64,000 nt of DNA from Pseudomonas fluorescens (GTDB lineage Bacteria > Pseudomonadota > Gammaproteobacteria > Pseudomonadales > Pseudomonadaceae), in NCBI RefSeq assembly GCF_001648775.1, contig NZ_LVEJ01000024.1, positions 92,672 to 156,671 on the forward strand. Direction: 5' to 3'. The translations under genes were made by a program, and so were the position numbers. The notes under the pieces are model-generated. The model ran no database searches, was not told the origin of the DNA, and was given only the letters and a program-made list of their open reading frames with translations. Shown here one piece after another: positions 24,053-32,497 of this stretch (positions are counted from its first letter, which is position 1; each line of letters begins with the position of its first letter).

Positions 24053-24430
24053 TCAATGTTCCAGGTGTTGTTGCAGCAACGCCCAGGCTTCGCCGGTAAA
24101 GCGGTAGGTCTTGTCACCTTCAAGCACGATCAGGCCCTCGTCACACAAGCGCTTGAGCACTTCACGCACGCTGACAAACGACAGCTCGGGCGATGACGAC
24201 TCGACAAACGTATGCACGCCATTCACCCCGATCGCATACCCGTCGCGGCTGGCAATCACCAGGGCATTGATCACTTTGAAGCGGATCAGGCTGGTGCGTA
24301 GTCCGAAGTGTCGCAACAATTCGCGAATATGCTCATTGGCGCTGCGCTCGAATTCAAAGGCCAGTTGGTGGGTCGCTGTCCGAAAAACCGAAGGTGCGTT
24401 TACCACCTCGGTGCCTGGGTTGTTAAACAT
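24053..24430 (-). CDS. Fur-like winged-helix protein (DNA-binding half only)
   Basis: A 125-residue protein whose central part (about residues 35-110: RELLRHFGLRTSLIRFKVIN, later SFVSVREVLKRLCDEGLIV) resembles the N-terminal winged helix of Fur-family regulators. The C-terminal metal-binding dimerisation domain, with its His/Cys ligands, is missing. Pseudomonad genomes annotate similar proteins as Fe2+/Zn2+ uptake regulators. It lies between a two-component system and the TonB receptor gene, transcribed in the receptor's direction 133 bases downstream. Whether it senses metal is doubtful without the ligands. Confidence 0.6.
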   Translation of the reverse strand: MFNNPGTEVVNAPSVFRTATHQLAFEFERSANEHIRELLRHFGLRTSLIRFKVINALVIASRDGYAIGVNGVHTFVESSSPELSFVSVREVLKRLCDEGLIVLEGDKTYRFTGEAWALLQQHLEH

Positions 24431-24562
24431 GACGAAGACTCCTTTTCAGAAATGTTCAGGCGGGCTGCGATGGCGTCCCGCCTGCCGGACCACGTGTCGG
24501 ACAGCCAACGTAGTCATGACGCTCTATATAGAAGAGACCGTTGCCACCCTCTTCCCTCGACG

Positions 24563-26779
24563 TCAGAAATCGACCGTGGCCGACAGCTGCAAGGTGCGCG
24601 GATAGCCCGGCGAGATTGCCCCGTAGGACGCCACGCCCGACCAGTACTCGCGGTCAAACACGTTTTGCACGGTGGCGCGGAACGTGGTTGGCCGGCCTTC
24701 GATTCTGGTCGCATAACGCGCACCGGCGTCGACGCGGGTCCAGGAGTCCAGCTCTTGCGTGTTGGCCTGGTTGATGTACTGGCTGTCGGTGTAGATCGCA
24801 CCGCCCGTGAGGGTGAAGCCTTCAAGCCATGGCGTATCCCACTCGGCCCAGAGGTTGGCTTGCACGTCCGGCACGCCGACCGGTTTATTGCCACGGTTGG
24901 CCTTGGTCGCCGAATCGGTCAGTTCGCCGTCGAGCACCGTGACGCCACCCATCAAACGCGTACCCGGAGCGACTTCACCGAACATGCTCAATTCAACGCC
25001 ACGGTTGCGTTGCTCGGCCTGCACCGAGAACACGTTATCCGCGCCCACTTCACCGCTCGGTTTCTCGATCTGAAACAGCGCCAGCGAGGTCATGAACGTG
25101 CCGTGTTCGTACTTGACGCCGATCTCATGCTGCTTGGACTCGTACGGTGCGAAGGTTTCGCCAGCGTTGGCCGCGGTGCCCGGGGCGATGTCGCCCTTGC
25201 TCAAGCCTTCTACATAATTGTAGTAGAGCGAAACGTCTTCCCAAGGCTTGACCACCACGCCGACCAGCGGGGTCGTGGCGTTGTCCTTGTATTTCGAGCT
25301 GACGGCTCCGCTCGCGTTGTAGTTGCGCGACTCGATCTCCTGACGGCGCACGCCGAGGGTCAACTGGAAGCGGTCATCAAGCACCGACAGGGTGTCGGTC
25401 AGCGCCACACCGGACAGCTCCGATTCGGAAACGCGCAATACCTTCGGCGAATTGATGTACTGCTGCGGCCTGTCGATCGGATGGTAAATGTTCGAGAGGA
25501 TCGGCGTGCCGTTGTTGATCCCGCGTGACAGTTCATCCTGATACCGGGTCGCCATCACCGTGGTGGTGTGGGTAATCGGGCCGGTGGCAAACACGCCGCG
25601 CATACCGACGTCGGCCGTCGAGCGATCCACGTTGAATTTGTAGTAACCGGGAATGTTGCTGGTGTCGCCGGCGTCATTGAGGATTCGCGGCACCTGATCG
25701 GACAGGCGCTTGACGTCGGATTTACCCCCGCCGGCATGGGCAAACACGGTGACGTTGTCTGTCAGGTCATACTCGCCACCGAGCAACGCCGACTGCTCTT
25801 TGGTATCGGACCAACCCCAGTCCTGCGAGTGGTTGGTGCGGCCATTCGGCGCCGACGGCACATCGATGCCCGGCGCGACGGTGAACGGCCGCGAAGCGCC
25901 CTCCCAACTTTCCTTCTGGCTGATGTAATCGAGGTTCAGGCGCAGACGCTCGCCGCGATAATCGAGGGCGATGGCGCCAATACCAAGGTCGCGGTGTTGA
26001 TCATCGACAGCGGTATCGCCGCCCTGAAGATTGCCGTTGAACCGCACGCCGAACTGGTTTTCCGAACCGAAGCGCCGGCTCAGGTCCAGATGCCCACCGA
26101 CCTGCGAGTCCGAGGCATAGGTGCCGGTGAACCGGGTCAGGTCTTCATCCAGCGGGCGCTTGGGCACGATGTTGATCACGCCACCGACGCCGCTGTTGGG
26201 CGAGATGCCGTACATCAGCGCGCCCGGCCCTTTGAGCACCTCGACACGTTCGGCGTATTCGGTGAACACGCGGTAGTTCGGCGCGACCCCGTAGACGCCG
26301 TCGAACGCCAGTTCACCGAGGTTGCCTTCACCGATCGGGAAGCCACGGACGAAAAACGAGTCGACGATACCGCCGGTCTGGCCGGTCGAGCGCACCGAAG
26401 GATCACGCTCCAGCGCGTCGGCGACGGTGACGGTTTGCAGATCAGCGAGGGTTTTGGCGGTGTAACTGGTGACGCTGAATGGCGTGTCCATCACGTCTTT
26501 GTTGCCCATCATGCCCAGCCGTGCGCCGCGCGCCACCTGGCCGCCAGCGAAGGTTTCCGGCAAGGCGGTCGCGCCGCTATAACGGGCGTTGACGTTGGTG
26601 GTGTCGAGGGTCAGCGCGTCCGGCGCGGCGTTCGATGCAGGGTCGGCGGCAACGCCTGGTTGCTCGGCACTGGCGGCCCAAGCGTTGGCGCTTCCTGCGA
26701 CCAAAACGAAATTCAGCATGGCGGTACGCACAGCGAGTGTTAACACCCGCTCACCGCAAGGACGACTGACAACAGGCAT
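24563..26779 (-). CDS. TonB-dependent siderophore receptor (no signalling domain)
   Basis: A 738-residue outer-membrane receptor: signal peptide of about 35 residues, plug domain (about 85-195, with VKGPGAL-type LKGPGALMYG), then a 22-strand barrel ending in the C-terminal phenylalanine of LSATVDF. It is a close paralogue of the receptor at 38477, sharing long blocks such as GQTGGIVDSFF(V/I)RGFP, but lacks the N-terminal STN domain and therefore cannot itself signal to FecR. Its promoter carries the same two-block element as the other receptor plus a Fur-box-like sequence. It presumably imports the same ferric siderophore or a relative. Confidence 0.92.
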   Translation of the reverse strand: MPVVSRPCGERVLTLAVRTAMLNFVLVAGSANAWAASAEQPGVAADPASNAAPDALTLDTTNVNARYSGATALPETFAGGQVARGARLGMMGNKDVMDTPFSVTSYTAKTLADLQTVTVADALERDPSVRSTGQTGGIVDSFFVRGFPIGEGNLGELAFDGVYGVAPNYRVFTEYAERVEVLKGPGALMYGISPNSGVGGVINIVPKRPLDEDLTRFTGTYASDSQVGGHLDLSRRFGSENQFGVRFNGNLQGGDTAVDDQHRDLGIGAIALDYRGERLRLNLDYISQKESWEGASRPFTVAPGIDVPSAPNGRTNHSQDWGWSDTKEQSALLGGEYDLTDNVTVFAHAGGGKSDVKRLSDQVPRILNDAGDTSNIPGYYKFNVDRSTADVGMRGVFATGPITHTTTVMATRYQDELSRGINNGTPILSNIYHPIDRPQQYINSPKVLRVSESELSGVALTDTLSVLDDRFQLTLGVRRQEIESRNYNASGAVSSKYKDNATTPLVGVVVKPWEDVSLYYNYVEGLSKGDIAPGTAANAGETFAPYESKQHEIGVKYEHGTFMTSLALFQIEKPSGEVGADNVFSVQAEQRNRGVELSMFGEVAPGTRLMGGVTVLDGELTDSATKANRGNKPVGVPDVQANLWAEWDTPWLEGFTLTGGAIYTDSQYINQANTQELDSWTRVDAGARYATRIEGRPTTFRATVQNVFDREYWSGVASYGAISPGYPRTLQLSATVDF

Positions 26780-26804
26780 GACGTGAGGATCCTTTTCATC
26801 GAGG

Positions 26805-26823
26805 GAAAATGGTAATCACTCCT
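26805..26823. promoter_or_regulatory. Candidate Fur box upstream of the first receptor
   Basis: GAAAATGGTAATCACTCCT matches the 19-base Fur consensus GATAATGATAATCATTATC at 13 positions. It lies just downstream of the proposed ECF promoter, where Fur would block transcription in iron-replete cells. Confidence 0.5.
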
Positions 26824-26826
26824 ATT

Positions 26827-26854
26827 GCCAGTCGATCTGCGAAAAAGTATCACC
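26827..26854 (-). promoter_or_regulatory. Candidate ECF-sigma promoter of the first receptor
   Basis: Reading leftward, GGTGATACTTTTTC (26854-26841) and CGACTGGC (26834-26827) have block starts 20 bases apart, and the second block ends 47 bases before the receptor ATG. Identical blocks, spacing and start distance occur before the receptor at 38477, which directly follows the ecf-fecR pair. Confidence 0.65.
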
Positions 26855-26889
26855 CGCAGTAAAGTTTTTTTGCCGTGGCGCGATCCGCC

Positions 26890-27291
26890 TCAGGCGTAGA
26901 GGCGCTCCAGCGGGATCGCAACCACTGGCAGCGCAGGGTCAAACGCGTGCCGGGTGGTCTTGTAAGGGAAAATCTCGCCACGGGCGATGGTGGTGAAAAT
27001 CCGCGCCACCTCGAACGCCTGCCCGGTTTGCCAATGCCGCACACAGACGCGCGGATCGGTGTAATCGAGCTGGATGCACGGCACCCGTTTCAAGCCCAGT
27101 TGCAACGCCGCGGTGAAGCGGTGATTGCCGTCCATGACGATGCCGCGCGAACGCTCGACGATGATCGGTTCCAGCCAATGCCCGGCGCGGACAATCGACT
27201 CGCGCAGCAGCGTCACGTTGGCCGGGTCGACCTGCTCCGACTGCAACACCTCGCACAGCGGCCGCAGCGCAATCTGATAACCGTGGTCCAT
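26890..27291 (-). CDS. ParB/Srx-fold protein, SbnI-like (candidate free-serine kinase)
   Basis: A 133-residue stand-alone ParB-type domain. Residues 51-58 (IVMDGNHR) hold the D-G-x-H-R motif seen in SbnI/SerK proteins, followed by FTAALQLGLKRVPCI. In the staphyloferrin B pathway SbnI makes O-phosphoserine, the substrate of SbnA, and SbnA- and SbnH-like genes are close by here. It is about half the length of S. aureus SbnI. The ATG at 27291 follows AGGAG; an upstream start at 27363 would overlap the CitE-like gene. It lies 25 bases after that gene and is surely co-transcribed with it. The kinase role is inferred. Confidence 0.65.
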   Translation of the reverse strand: MDHGYQIALRPLCEVLQSEQVDPANVTLLRESIVRAGHWLEPIIVERSRGIVMDGNHRFTAALQLGLKRVPCIQLDYTDPRVCVRHWQTGQAFEVARIFTTIARGEIFPYKTTRHAFDPALPVVAIPLERLYA

Positions 27292-27316
27292 GGTGATCTC
27301 CTGATTCGCCGGGGTT

Positions 27317-28207
27317 TCAGCAAGCATCGGCGCGGGCAACCGGTGCGTGCTGGCTGGCCACATCGAGCAGGCGCTGGGCGTGCTCGATCAGCGGCAGGTC
27401 GACCATCTCGCCGTCCACTTGCACCGCGTGACTGCCCGTGGCGACCGCGCGCATCACCCGGTCGGCCCAGGCCAACTGGCGCGAATCCGGGAGGAACGCG
27501 CGCTGCACCGTGGTCAACTGACCGGGATGGATACACAGCTTGGCGCCGAAGCCCAGCGAACGCGCGTAAAGCGAATCCTTGGCGACCACCGCCAGATCGC
27601 TGATCGCCGGCGTCACGCCATCGATTGGCGCGGGCAAATCCGCCGTGCGCGACGCCAACACAATGCGATTGCGCGCGAACAGAAATGCCTCGGGCGTCTG
27701 GCTGCAGTTGATGTCCAGCGAGAAATCCAGCGAACCGAACGCCAGCCGCGCCAGGCCCGCAATGGCCGCGATCGACTCGACCTGTTGCAGGCCCTTGGCG
27801 GTTTCGATGATGGCGACGATCGCAAGCTTCGGTTGCCACTCCAGCAAGCCTTCGACCACGCGTATCAGGGCCTCGGGGCATTCGGCCTTGGGCAGGAAAA
27901 TCCCGTCGCAACGCTCGGGGTGGTGCATGTCGCTGAGCCAGCTCAGGTCCTGGGCAAACGGCGCGCTGCTGACGCTGTTCAGGCGGATGTAACGCTCGCA
28001 GGCAACGCTCGGCGTTTTCTCCTGCCATGCGCGGATGGCGTCACGGGCGGCGGCTTTGCTGTCCGGATGAACGGCATCCTCGAGGTCGAGAATGATCGCG
28101 TCCGGCCCGGCATCGCAGGCTTTGGAAAAGCGCTCGGGACGATTGCCCGGCACGAACAGGTAGCTGATCGCGAGGGGTGCTTTGCGGCTGAGTCGATCGG
28201 ATTGCAT
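27317..28207 (-). CDS. CitE/HpcH-type aldolase-lyase, candidate siderophore carboxylate synthase
   Basis: A 296-residue TIM-barrel enzyme of the CitE/malyl-CoA lyase group. Typical motifs are YLFVPGNRPERF near the N-terminus, DAIILDLEDAV, the Arg of RLNSV, IIETAKGL and FGSLDFSLDI with the metal-binding acids, and AKLCIHPGQ. In staphyloferrin B loci the related but distinct HpcH-type SbnG makes citrate for the siderophore. This enzyme probably supplies citrate, malate or a similar acid by condensing an acyl-CoA with a keto acid. The ATG follows AAGGAGC. It heads the leftward operon, divergent from the decarboxylase gene. Confidence 0.75.
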   Translation of the reverse strand: MQSDRLSRKAPLAISYLFVPGNRPERFSKACDAGPDAIILDLEDAVHPDSKAAARDAIRAWQEKTPSVACERYIRLNSVSSAPFAQDLSWLSDMHHPERCDGIFLPKAECPEALIRVVEGLLEWQPKLAIVAIIETAKGLQQVESIAAIAGLARLAFGSLDFSLDINCSQTPEAFLFARNRIVLASRTADLPAPIDGVTPAISDLAVVAKDSLYARSLGFGAKLCIHPGQLTTVQRAFLPDSRQLAWADRVMRAVATGSHAVQVDGEMVDLPLIEHAQRLLDVASQHAPVARADAC

Positions 28208-28241
28208 GGCGTTGCTCCTTGGCGTGAACCAGTCGTGGTTT

Positions 28242-28255
28242 CTGAAAATTTTCAG
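28242..28255. promoter_or_regulatory. Perfect palindrome before the CitE-like gene
   Basis: CTGAAAATTTTCAG is a perfect 14-base palindrome 34 bases upstream of the CitE-like start codon, a position suited to an operator. Confidence 0.4.
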
Positions 28256-28433
28256 GCCCCTTCAGCGGCAAAATTGCCGGCCGTTCCGGGGCCTCTCGCA
28301 ACAGCCCTTAACGCCTTATTGTTCAAGGAATTAACGGACTTTTTTATCTCCGGGCGAACGCGTCCTTGAGCGTGTAAATACACGTTCATTGATTCGCCTT
28401 GCGCAGGTCTTTATTCAAAAATATTTGAAAACC

Positions 28434-28452
28434 TTACTTGATAATCGTTCCT
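28434..28452. promoter_or_regulatory. Weak Fur-box-like sequence
   Basis: TTACTTGATAATCGTTCCT has the core TGATAATC-TT of the Fur consensus and matches it at 10 of 19 positions. It is the best candidate I found in the divergent control region. Confidence 0.3.
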
Positions 28453-28819
28453 GTTCGCAATATTGTTCACGCCGTCAAGAGGAACTATCTTCGCTTCAAA
28501 GCAAGTTTTCAGTGTCTCGGGAAGTACCTGCCAGTGATGTCAGTTGAACATCAAGCTTTGGCATTTTCAGGGGATTGACCAGCAACTAATGGCCAATTAA
28601 TACGTCCGTACAAACCTTAGGGAATGGGGTTCTCATGCCATTGTTTTGTGAACCATTTATTACGGCAGTCGCTGCAAATTCAACATCAAGCTTTGCCTGG
28701 CATCCGCCGCCTAATTGTTTAAAACCTCGTACCTGACGAGTAAAAAGACTACATAAATCGATAGCGCTGAGTTATCGAAACATCAATGGCGAGGTTATTT
28801 TCAGCGCCAGGGGTTAACT

Positions 28820-30214
28820 ATGCCTACAACAAATACACCGACTGTTGAGCAGCAAAACAAAGTTCATCATCCGGAGACATTAACGCCGCTGATCGATCCG
28901 GTTATTTCCACGCTTATCAACAACTTCCCGAATACACTTGGCGATTTGGTCGAGCAGCACGGCTCACCGTTGAATATGGTTTGGCCGCATGCATTCGAAT
29001 TAAACACGCAAGCGCTGTTGACGGTATTGAAGCAGTACAAAGTGGCCCATGCGATCTTCTACGGCGCCAAGGCCAACAAGTCGCAGAGCCTGCTCGGCGC
29101 TGCGGCAGATGCGGGAATCGGTGTCGATGTATCGAGCATCCATGAACTGCAGGCCGCCCTGCGAGCCGGTGTACCGGGGGCAAAAATCTGTGCCACGGGA
29201 CCGGCCAAAACCGCTGTGTTTCACCAGGCTTTGATCAGCGCCGGCGCCCTGATTTGCGTCGACTCGCGGGAGGAACTCGAACATCTGACAGGCGTGATTG
29301 CAGCGCAGGCAACGCCGGTCAAAGCCAGGGTTTTACTGCGTTACAGACCAAAAGATTGTGAAAGCAGCCGCTTCGGCATGGGTGCGCAGGGCCTGCTCGA
29401 CTGCCTGCAACGGCTGACGGAACAACGTGAGTTTTTTCACTTCGAAGGGTTTCATTTCCACCTTGGTGGCTATGGCTTCGAATCCCGGGTGCAAGCTTTT
29501 CGTGAGGTTGCCGGGTTCGTCGAAGCGGCCAGGGAAATGGGCTTGAATCCGCAGATGATCGATATCGGTGGCGGCCTGCCGATTCGTTATGTCGAGCCCG
29601 AGGCCTATGCCCGGTTTCTGCAAAATGACAACAACCCCAGCCATTATTACCACCAGAAAGTTCCCGCGGCTTATTACCCTTACGGCAGCGAATTGACCGC
29701 GCCGCAATGGTTGACGTTATTGCTCGAAGCGGAACTCTCATCGGGCTTGTCCATTGCCAACTACTTGAATCAGCACACTATAACGCTGGCACTGGAACCG
29801 GGACGAAGCCTGGTCGATCAGTCCGCGATTTCAATATTTCGCGTCACGCGCACAAAGAAGCTCGCCGATAATAAAACCGTCATCTTTGTTGAAGGCAGTA
29901 GCTTCAGCGCCTGCGAAACCTGGTTCGCCTCTGAATATCTGGTAGATCCAATACTGATCAGCACGCAGCAAACTCCATCTGCGCCGACTCAAGCGTACAT
30001 TGCCGGGCATAGTTGTCTTGATGACGACGTCCTCAGCTATCGCTTGATCAACTTTGCCAACGAACCACGCAGCGGCGACTTATTGATTTACGTCAATACT
30101 GCCGGTTATCAGATGGACTTGCTGGAAAACGAGTTTCATCGCCATCCCCTGCCCCGGCGGCTGACGGCGACCTGTTGTACGGAAGGTAACTATGCGTTTT
30201 CACCTGACTACTAA
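28820..30214 (+). CDS. PLP-dependent decarboxylase, SbnH/LysA fold-type III
   Basis: A 464-residue fold-type III PLP decarboxylase. The cofactor lysine is Lys84 in FYGAKANK, the ring-stacking histidine is His214 in FHFHLGGYG, the phosphate loop is DIGGGLP (248-254), and EPGRSLVDQS and the inter-subunit HSCLDDDV motif complete the active site. In SbnH the enzyme decarboxylates a citryl-diaminopropionate intermediate, leaving an ethylenediamine unit; related enzymes act on lysine, ornithine or diaminopimelate. Being first in an operon with SbnA-like and NIS synthetase genes makes an SbnH-type role likely. The exact substrate is inferred. Confidence 0.82.
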   Translation: MPTTNTPTVEQQNKVHHPETLTPLIDPVISTLINNFPNTLGDLVEQHGSPLNMVWPHAFELNTQALLTVLKQYKVAHAIFYGAKANKSQSLLGAAADAGIGVDVSSIHELQAALRAGVPGAKICATGPAKTAVFHQALISAGALICVDSREELEHLTGVIAAQATPVKARVLLRYRPKDCESSRFGMGAQGLLDCLQRLTEQREFFHFEGFHFHLGGYGFESRVQAFREVAGFVEAAREMGLNPQMIDIGGGLPIRYVEPEAYARFLQNDNNPSHYYHQKVPAAYYPYGSELTAPQWLTLLLEAELSSGLSIANYLNQHTITLALEPGRSLVDQSAISIFRVTRTKKLADNKTVIFVEGSSFSACETWFASEYLVDPILISTQQTPSAPTQAYIAGHSCLDDDVLSYRLINFANEPRSGDLLIYVNTAGYQMDLLENEFHRHPLPRRLTATCCTEGNYAFSPDY

Positions 30215-30228
30215 AGGGAACAATTGCA

Positions 30229-31272
30229 ATGATATTGAATAAAGTCTCGGACCTTATCGGTAATACGCCGATGTTGGGCATTGATGTTCCGGATACCAAC
30301 GCGCGATTGTTGTTGAAGATTGAAAAGAACAATCCCGGTGGCAGTATCAAAGACCGCATGGCGCGCAACATGGTGCTGGCCGCGCTCAAGTCCGGTCGCC
30401 TGAAACCCGGTGGTGTGGTGGTCGAGTCTTCGTCGGGCAACACCGGGATTGGCCTGGCCATGGCCGCCGTCGAGTTTGGCCTGCACTTTATTGCCGTGGT
30501 CGATCACCACGCCGCACAAGACAAAATCGCTGTAATGAAAGCCCTTGGTGCCGACATTCGTTTCGTCAAAGGCACTTATCGCGAAGATGAAGTCGCGGTG
30601 GTCGAGCGCCAGCAAATGGCCGCCGAACTGGCCAGTGAGATTCCCGGCGCGGTGTTCATGAACCAGTCCGACAACGCCGCCAATGCCGGCGGTTACAGTG
30701 ATTTCGTCCGCGAAACCATTGTGCAGGCTGAAGGCGTGGTCGGCGCTTACGTGGGCTGCGTCGGCACCGGCGGTTCGATGACCGGCATTGCGCGCGGCTT
30801 GAAAGTGCACAACCCGGACACCGTTACCGTCGCGGTGGAACCGGCCGGTTCGATTGTCTTCGGTCACCCTGGCTATCCCTACTATCAATCCGGCACCGGC
30901 ACGCCGGCCGGCGACACCGTGGGTCTGGTGCTCGACTACAGCTGCATCGATCTGGGCGTGCAAGTCACCGACTCGCAGGCGTTCGAAACCGCGCGCTACA
31001 TCGCGCGCAACTTCGCCTTGCTGGTCGGCGGCTCGACCGGGGGTGCGATCTTCAAGGCACTGGAGTTGATCCACAAAGGCGTACTGACCGGCAACGTCGT
31101 GGTGCCGATTGCCGACGGTGGCGAGAAATACCTGCACACCGTGTTCGACGACAAATGGCTGCAAGAGCGCGACCTGATCGATCCGAGCATCGCCCCACAA
31201 CTGGATGCCTGGCTGGGCAAGACCCAATGGCTGGATTCCATCTCCGCGCCGCTGCAACTGAGCGTCGCATGA
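30229..31272 (+). CDS. SbnA-like PLP synthase (2,3-diaminopropionate pathway)
   Basis: A 347-residue cysteine-synthase-fold enzyme. The PLP lysine is Lys41 in NNPGGSIKDRM, and the phosphate/substrate loop is SSSGNTG (67-73). SbnA condenses O-phosphoserine with glutamate to give an opine-like adduct, N-(1-amino-1-carboxy-2-ethyl)glutamate, the first step to 2,3-diaminopropionate. The neighbouring ParB-fold gene could make the phosphoserine, and the next gene is a candidate for releasing diaminopropionate. It starts 14 bases after the decarboxylase gene. It is distinct from the cystathionine beta-synthase at 16980, which carries CBS domains. Confidence 0.85.
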   Translation: MILNKVSDLIGNTPMLGIDVPDTNARLLLKIEKNNPGGSIKDRMARNMVLAALKSGRLKPGGVVVESSSGNTGIGLAMAAVEFGLHFIAVVDHHAAQDKIAVMKALGADIRFVKGTYREDEVAVVERQQMAAELASEIPGAVFMNQSDNAANAGGYSDFVRETIVQAEGVVGAYVGCVGTGGSMTGIARGLKVHNPDTVTVAVEPAGSIVFGHPGYPYYQSGTGTPAGDTVGLVLDYSCIDLGVQVTDSQAFETARYIARNFALLVGGSTGGAIFKALELIHKGVLTGNVVVPIADGGEKYLHTVFDDKWLQERDLIDPSIAPQLDAWLGKTQWLDSISAPLQLSVA

Positions 31273-31300
31273 CCCACCCTTCACACAGGAACGCCTCTCG

Positions 31301-32461
31301 ATGAATCTGTTGAAAGTCGCCATCTGTGGTGGCGGCAGGACTGGCCATCTCAACGCCATCCTGTTCAAGCAACTGCCCGATGTTCAGGTTTCGATGCACA
31401 CCCATAATCAGGAGGTCATCGAACAGTACGCCCGCCAGACGCCGATGCAGGCGTTGCTGCCCGATGGTTCGACCCTGAGCGCGCGGCTCGACCGGGTCAC
31501 CAGCGACGCCAAAGCAGCGGTTGAAGATGCTGACATCGTCATCATCACCGTGCCGGCCCATGCGCGCCCGCAAACCCTGAAAGACATCGCGCCGCACCTG
31601 ACCACCAGCAAACCGGTGTTCATCGGTGCCATTCCCGGCTTCTGTGGTTTCGACTGGCTGGCCGAAGCCACCCTGCCCGACCGGCCGAATGTGGTGATCT
31701 GGGGCATGAAGGACGTGCCGCACACCGCGTTTGAATTGACCCCGGGACGTTCGATCAAAATGGGCGGCGGCAAAAGCCAGTTGTACGTGGCGACCCACGC
31801 CCGGGAACCGCAAACCGCGCGCCGCCAACTGGAGAAAATACTCACTCGGCTGTACGGCCCGTGCGTGACGATGCTCGAGCATTTTCTCGAAATCACCCTG
31901 ACGCCGGGCAACCCGATCATGCACAGCTCGGTGATCTACGGCCTGATCGGCCCCTACGGCCAATGGCATCGCAAGATCTTCCCGCAACGCATGTGCTGGT
32001 GGACCGAGTGCCCGGAACTTGGCGCCTACTTCCTCGAACGCATGGATCAGGAAAGCCAGGACCTGTGCGCGGTGATCAGCCAGCGGTTGGGCATCGACCT
32101 GTCTTCGGTGAAATCCCTGAAACAGGAAATCGTCGAGGCCTACGGCGAACAGATCCGCGACCCGAGCAGCATGCTCTCGATCCTGCGCACCAATCAGGCC
32201 TACAACGACATCCTCGCGCCGATGGTGCCGGCCGCCGACAACCGCGCCGGCTACGTGATTGAGCGCGAGAGCCGCGCCTTCAACGAAGACGTCGCCTACG
32301 GTCTGGTGCTGCTGGTGGAAATGGCCAAACGCTTCGACCTCAAGGTGCCTTACATCGAGGAAGTCCTGCAGTGGAGCGTGGCCTACATGGACGGCCTGCG
32401 CGACTCGGCACTCGACTACTTCCCGCGCCAGTGGCCGCACACGACAAGCGCCGCCGCTTGA
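31301..32461 (+). CDS. Octopine/nopaline (opine) dehydrogenase family protein
   Basis: A 386-residue NAD(P)-dependent dehydrogenase. The Rossmann glycine loop is GGGRTG (10-15). The C-terminal all-helical octopine/nopaline dehydrogenase domain begins near residue 190, with the predicted catalytic His208 in TPGNPIMHSSVIYG. Family members reductively join an amino acid to a keto acid, or the reverse. In staphyloferrin B loci the equivalent slot holds SbnB (ornithine cyclodeaminase fold), which oxidatively cleaves the SbnA adduct to diaminopropionate and 2-oxoglutarate. That cleavage is exactly a reverse opine reaction, so this protein may replace SbnB, or it may build an opine unit of the siderophore. 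Confidence 0.82.
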   Translation: MNLLKVAICGGGRTGHLNAILFKQLPDVQVSMHTHNQEVIEQYARQTPMQALLPDGSTLSARLDRVTSDAKAAVEDADIVIITVPAHARPQTLKDIAPHLTTSKPVFIGAIPGFCGFDWLAEATLPDRPNVVIWGMKDVPHTAFELTPGRSIKMGGGKSQLYVATHAREPQTARRQLEKILTRLYGPCVTMLEHFLEITLTPGNPIMHSSVIYGLIGPYGQWHRKIFPQRMCWWTECPELGAYFLERMDQESQDLCAVISQRLGIDLSSVKSLKQEIVEAYGEQIRDPSSMLSILRTNQAYNDILAPMVPAADNRAGYVIERESRAFNEDVAYGLVLLVEMAKRFDLKVPYIEEVLQWSVAYMDGLRDSALDYFPRQWPHTTSAAA

Positions 32462-32497
32462 TCTCTCTATTCAATTTTTGACGAGCAGACTGCTGAT

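Larger units (their letters stand above)
28208..28819. promoter_or_regulatory. 612-bp divergent, AT-rich control region of the siderophore locus
   Basis: No gene is evident. The region separates the leftward CitE-like operon from the rightward decarboxylase operon and is visibly poorer in GC than the coding DNA. It contains a perfect palindrome (28242-28255), a weak Fur-box-like sequence (28434-28452), and a 14-bp direct repeat AACATCAAGCTTTG at 28547-28560 and 28682-28695. Its length suggests more than simple promoters, perhaps a regulator-binding array or a small RNA. Confidence 0.5.
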
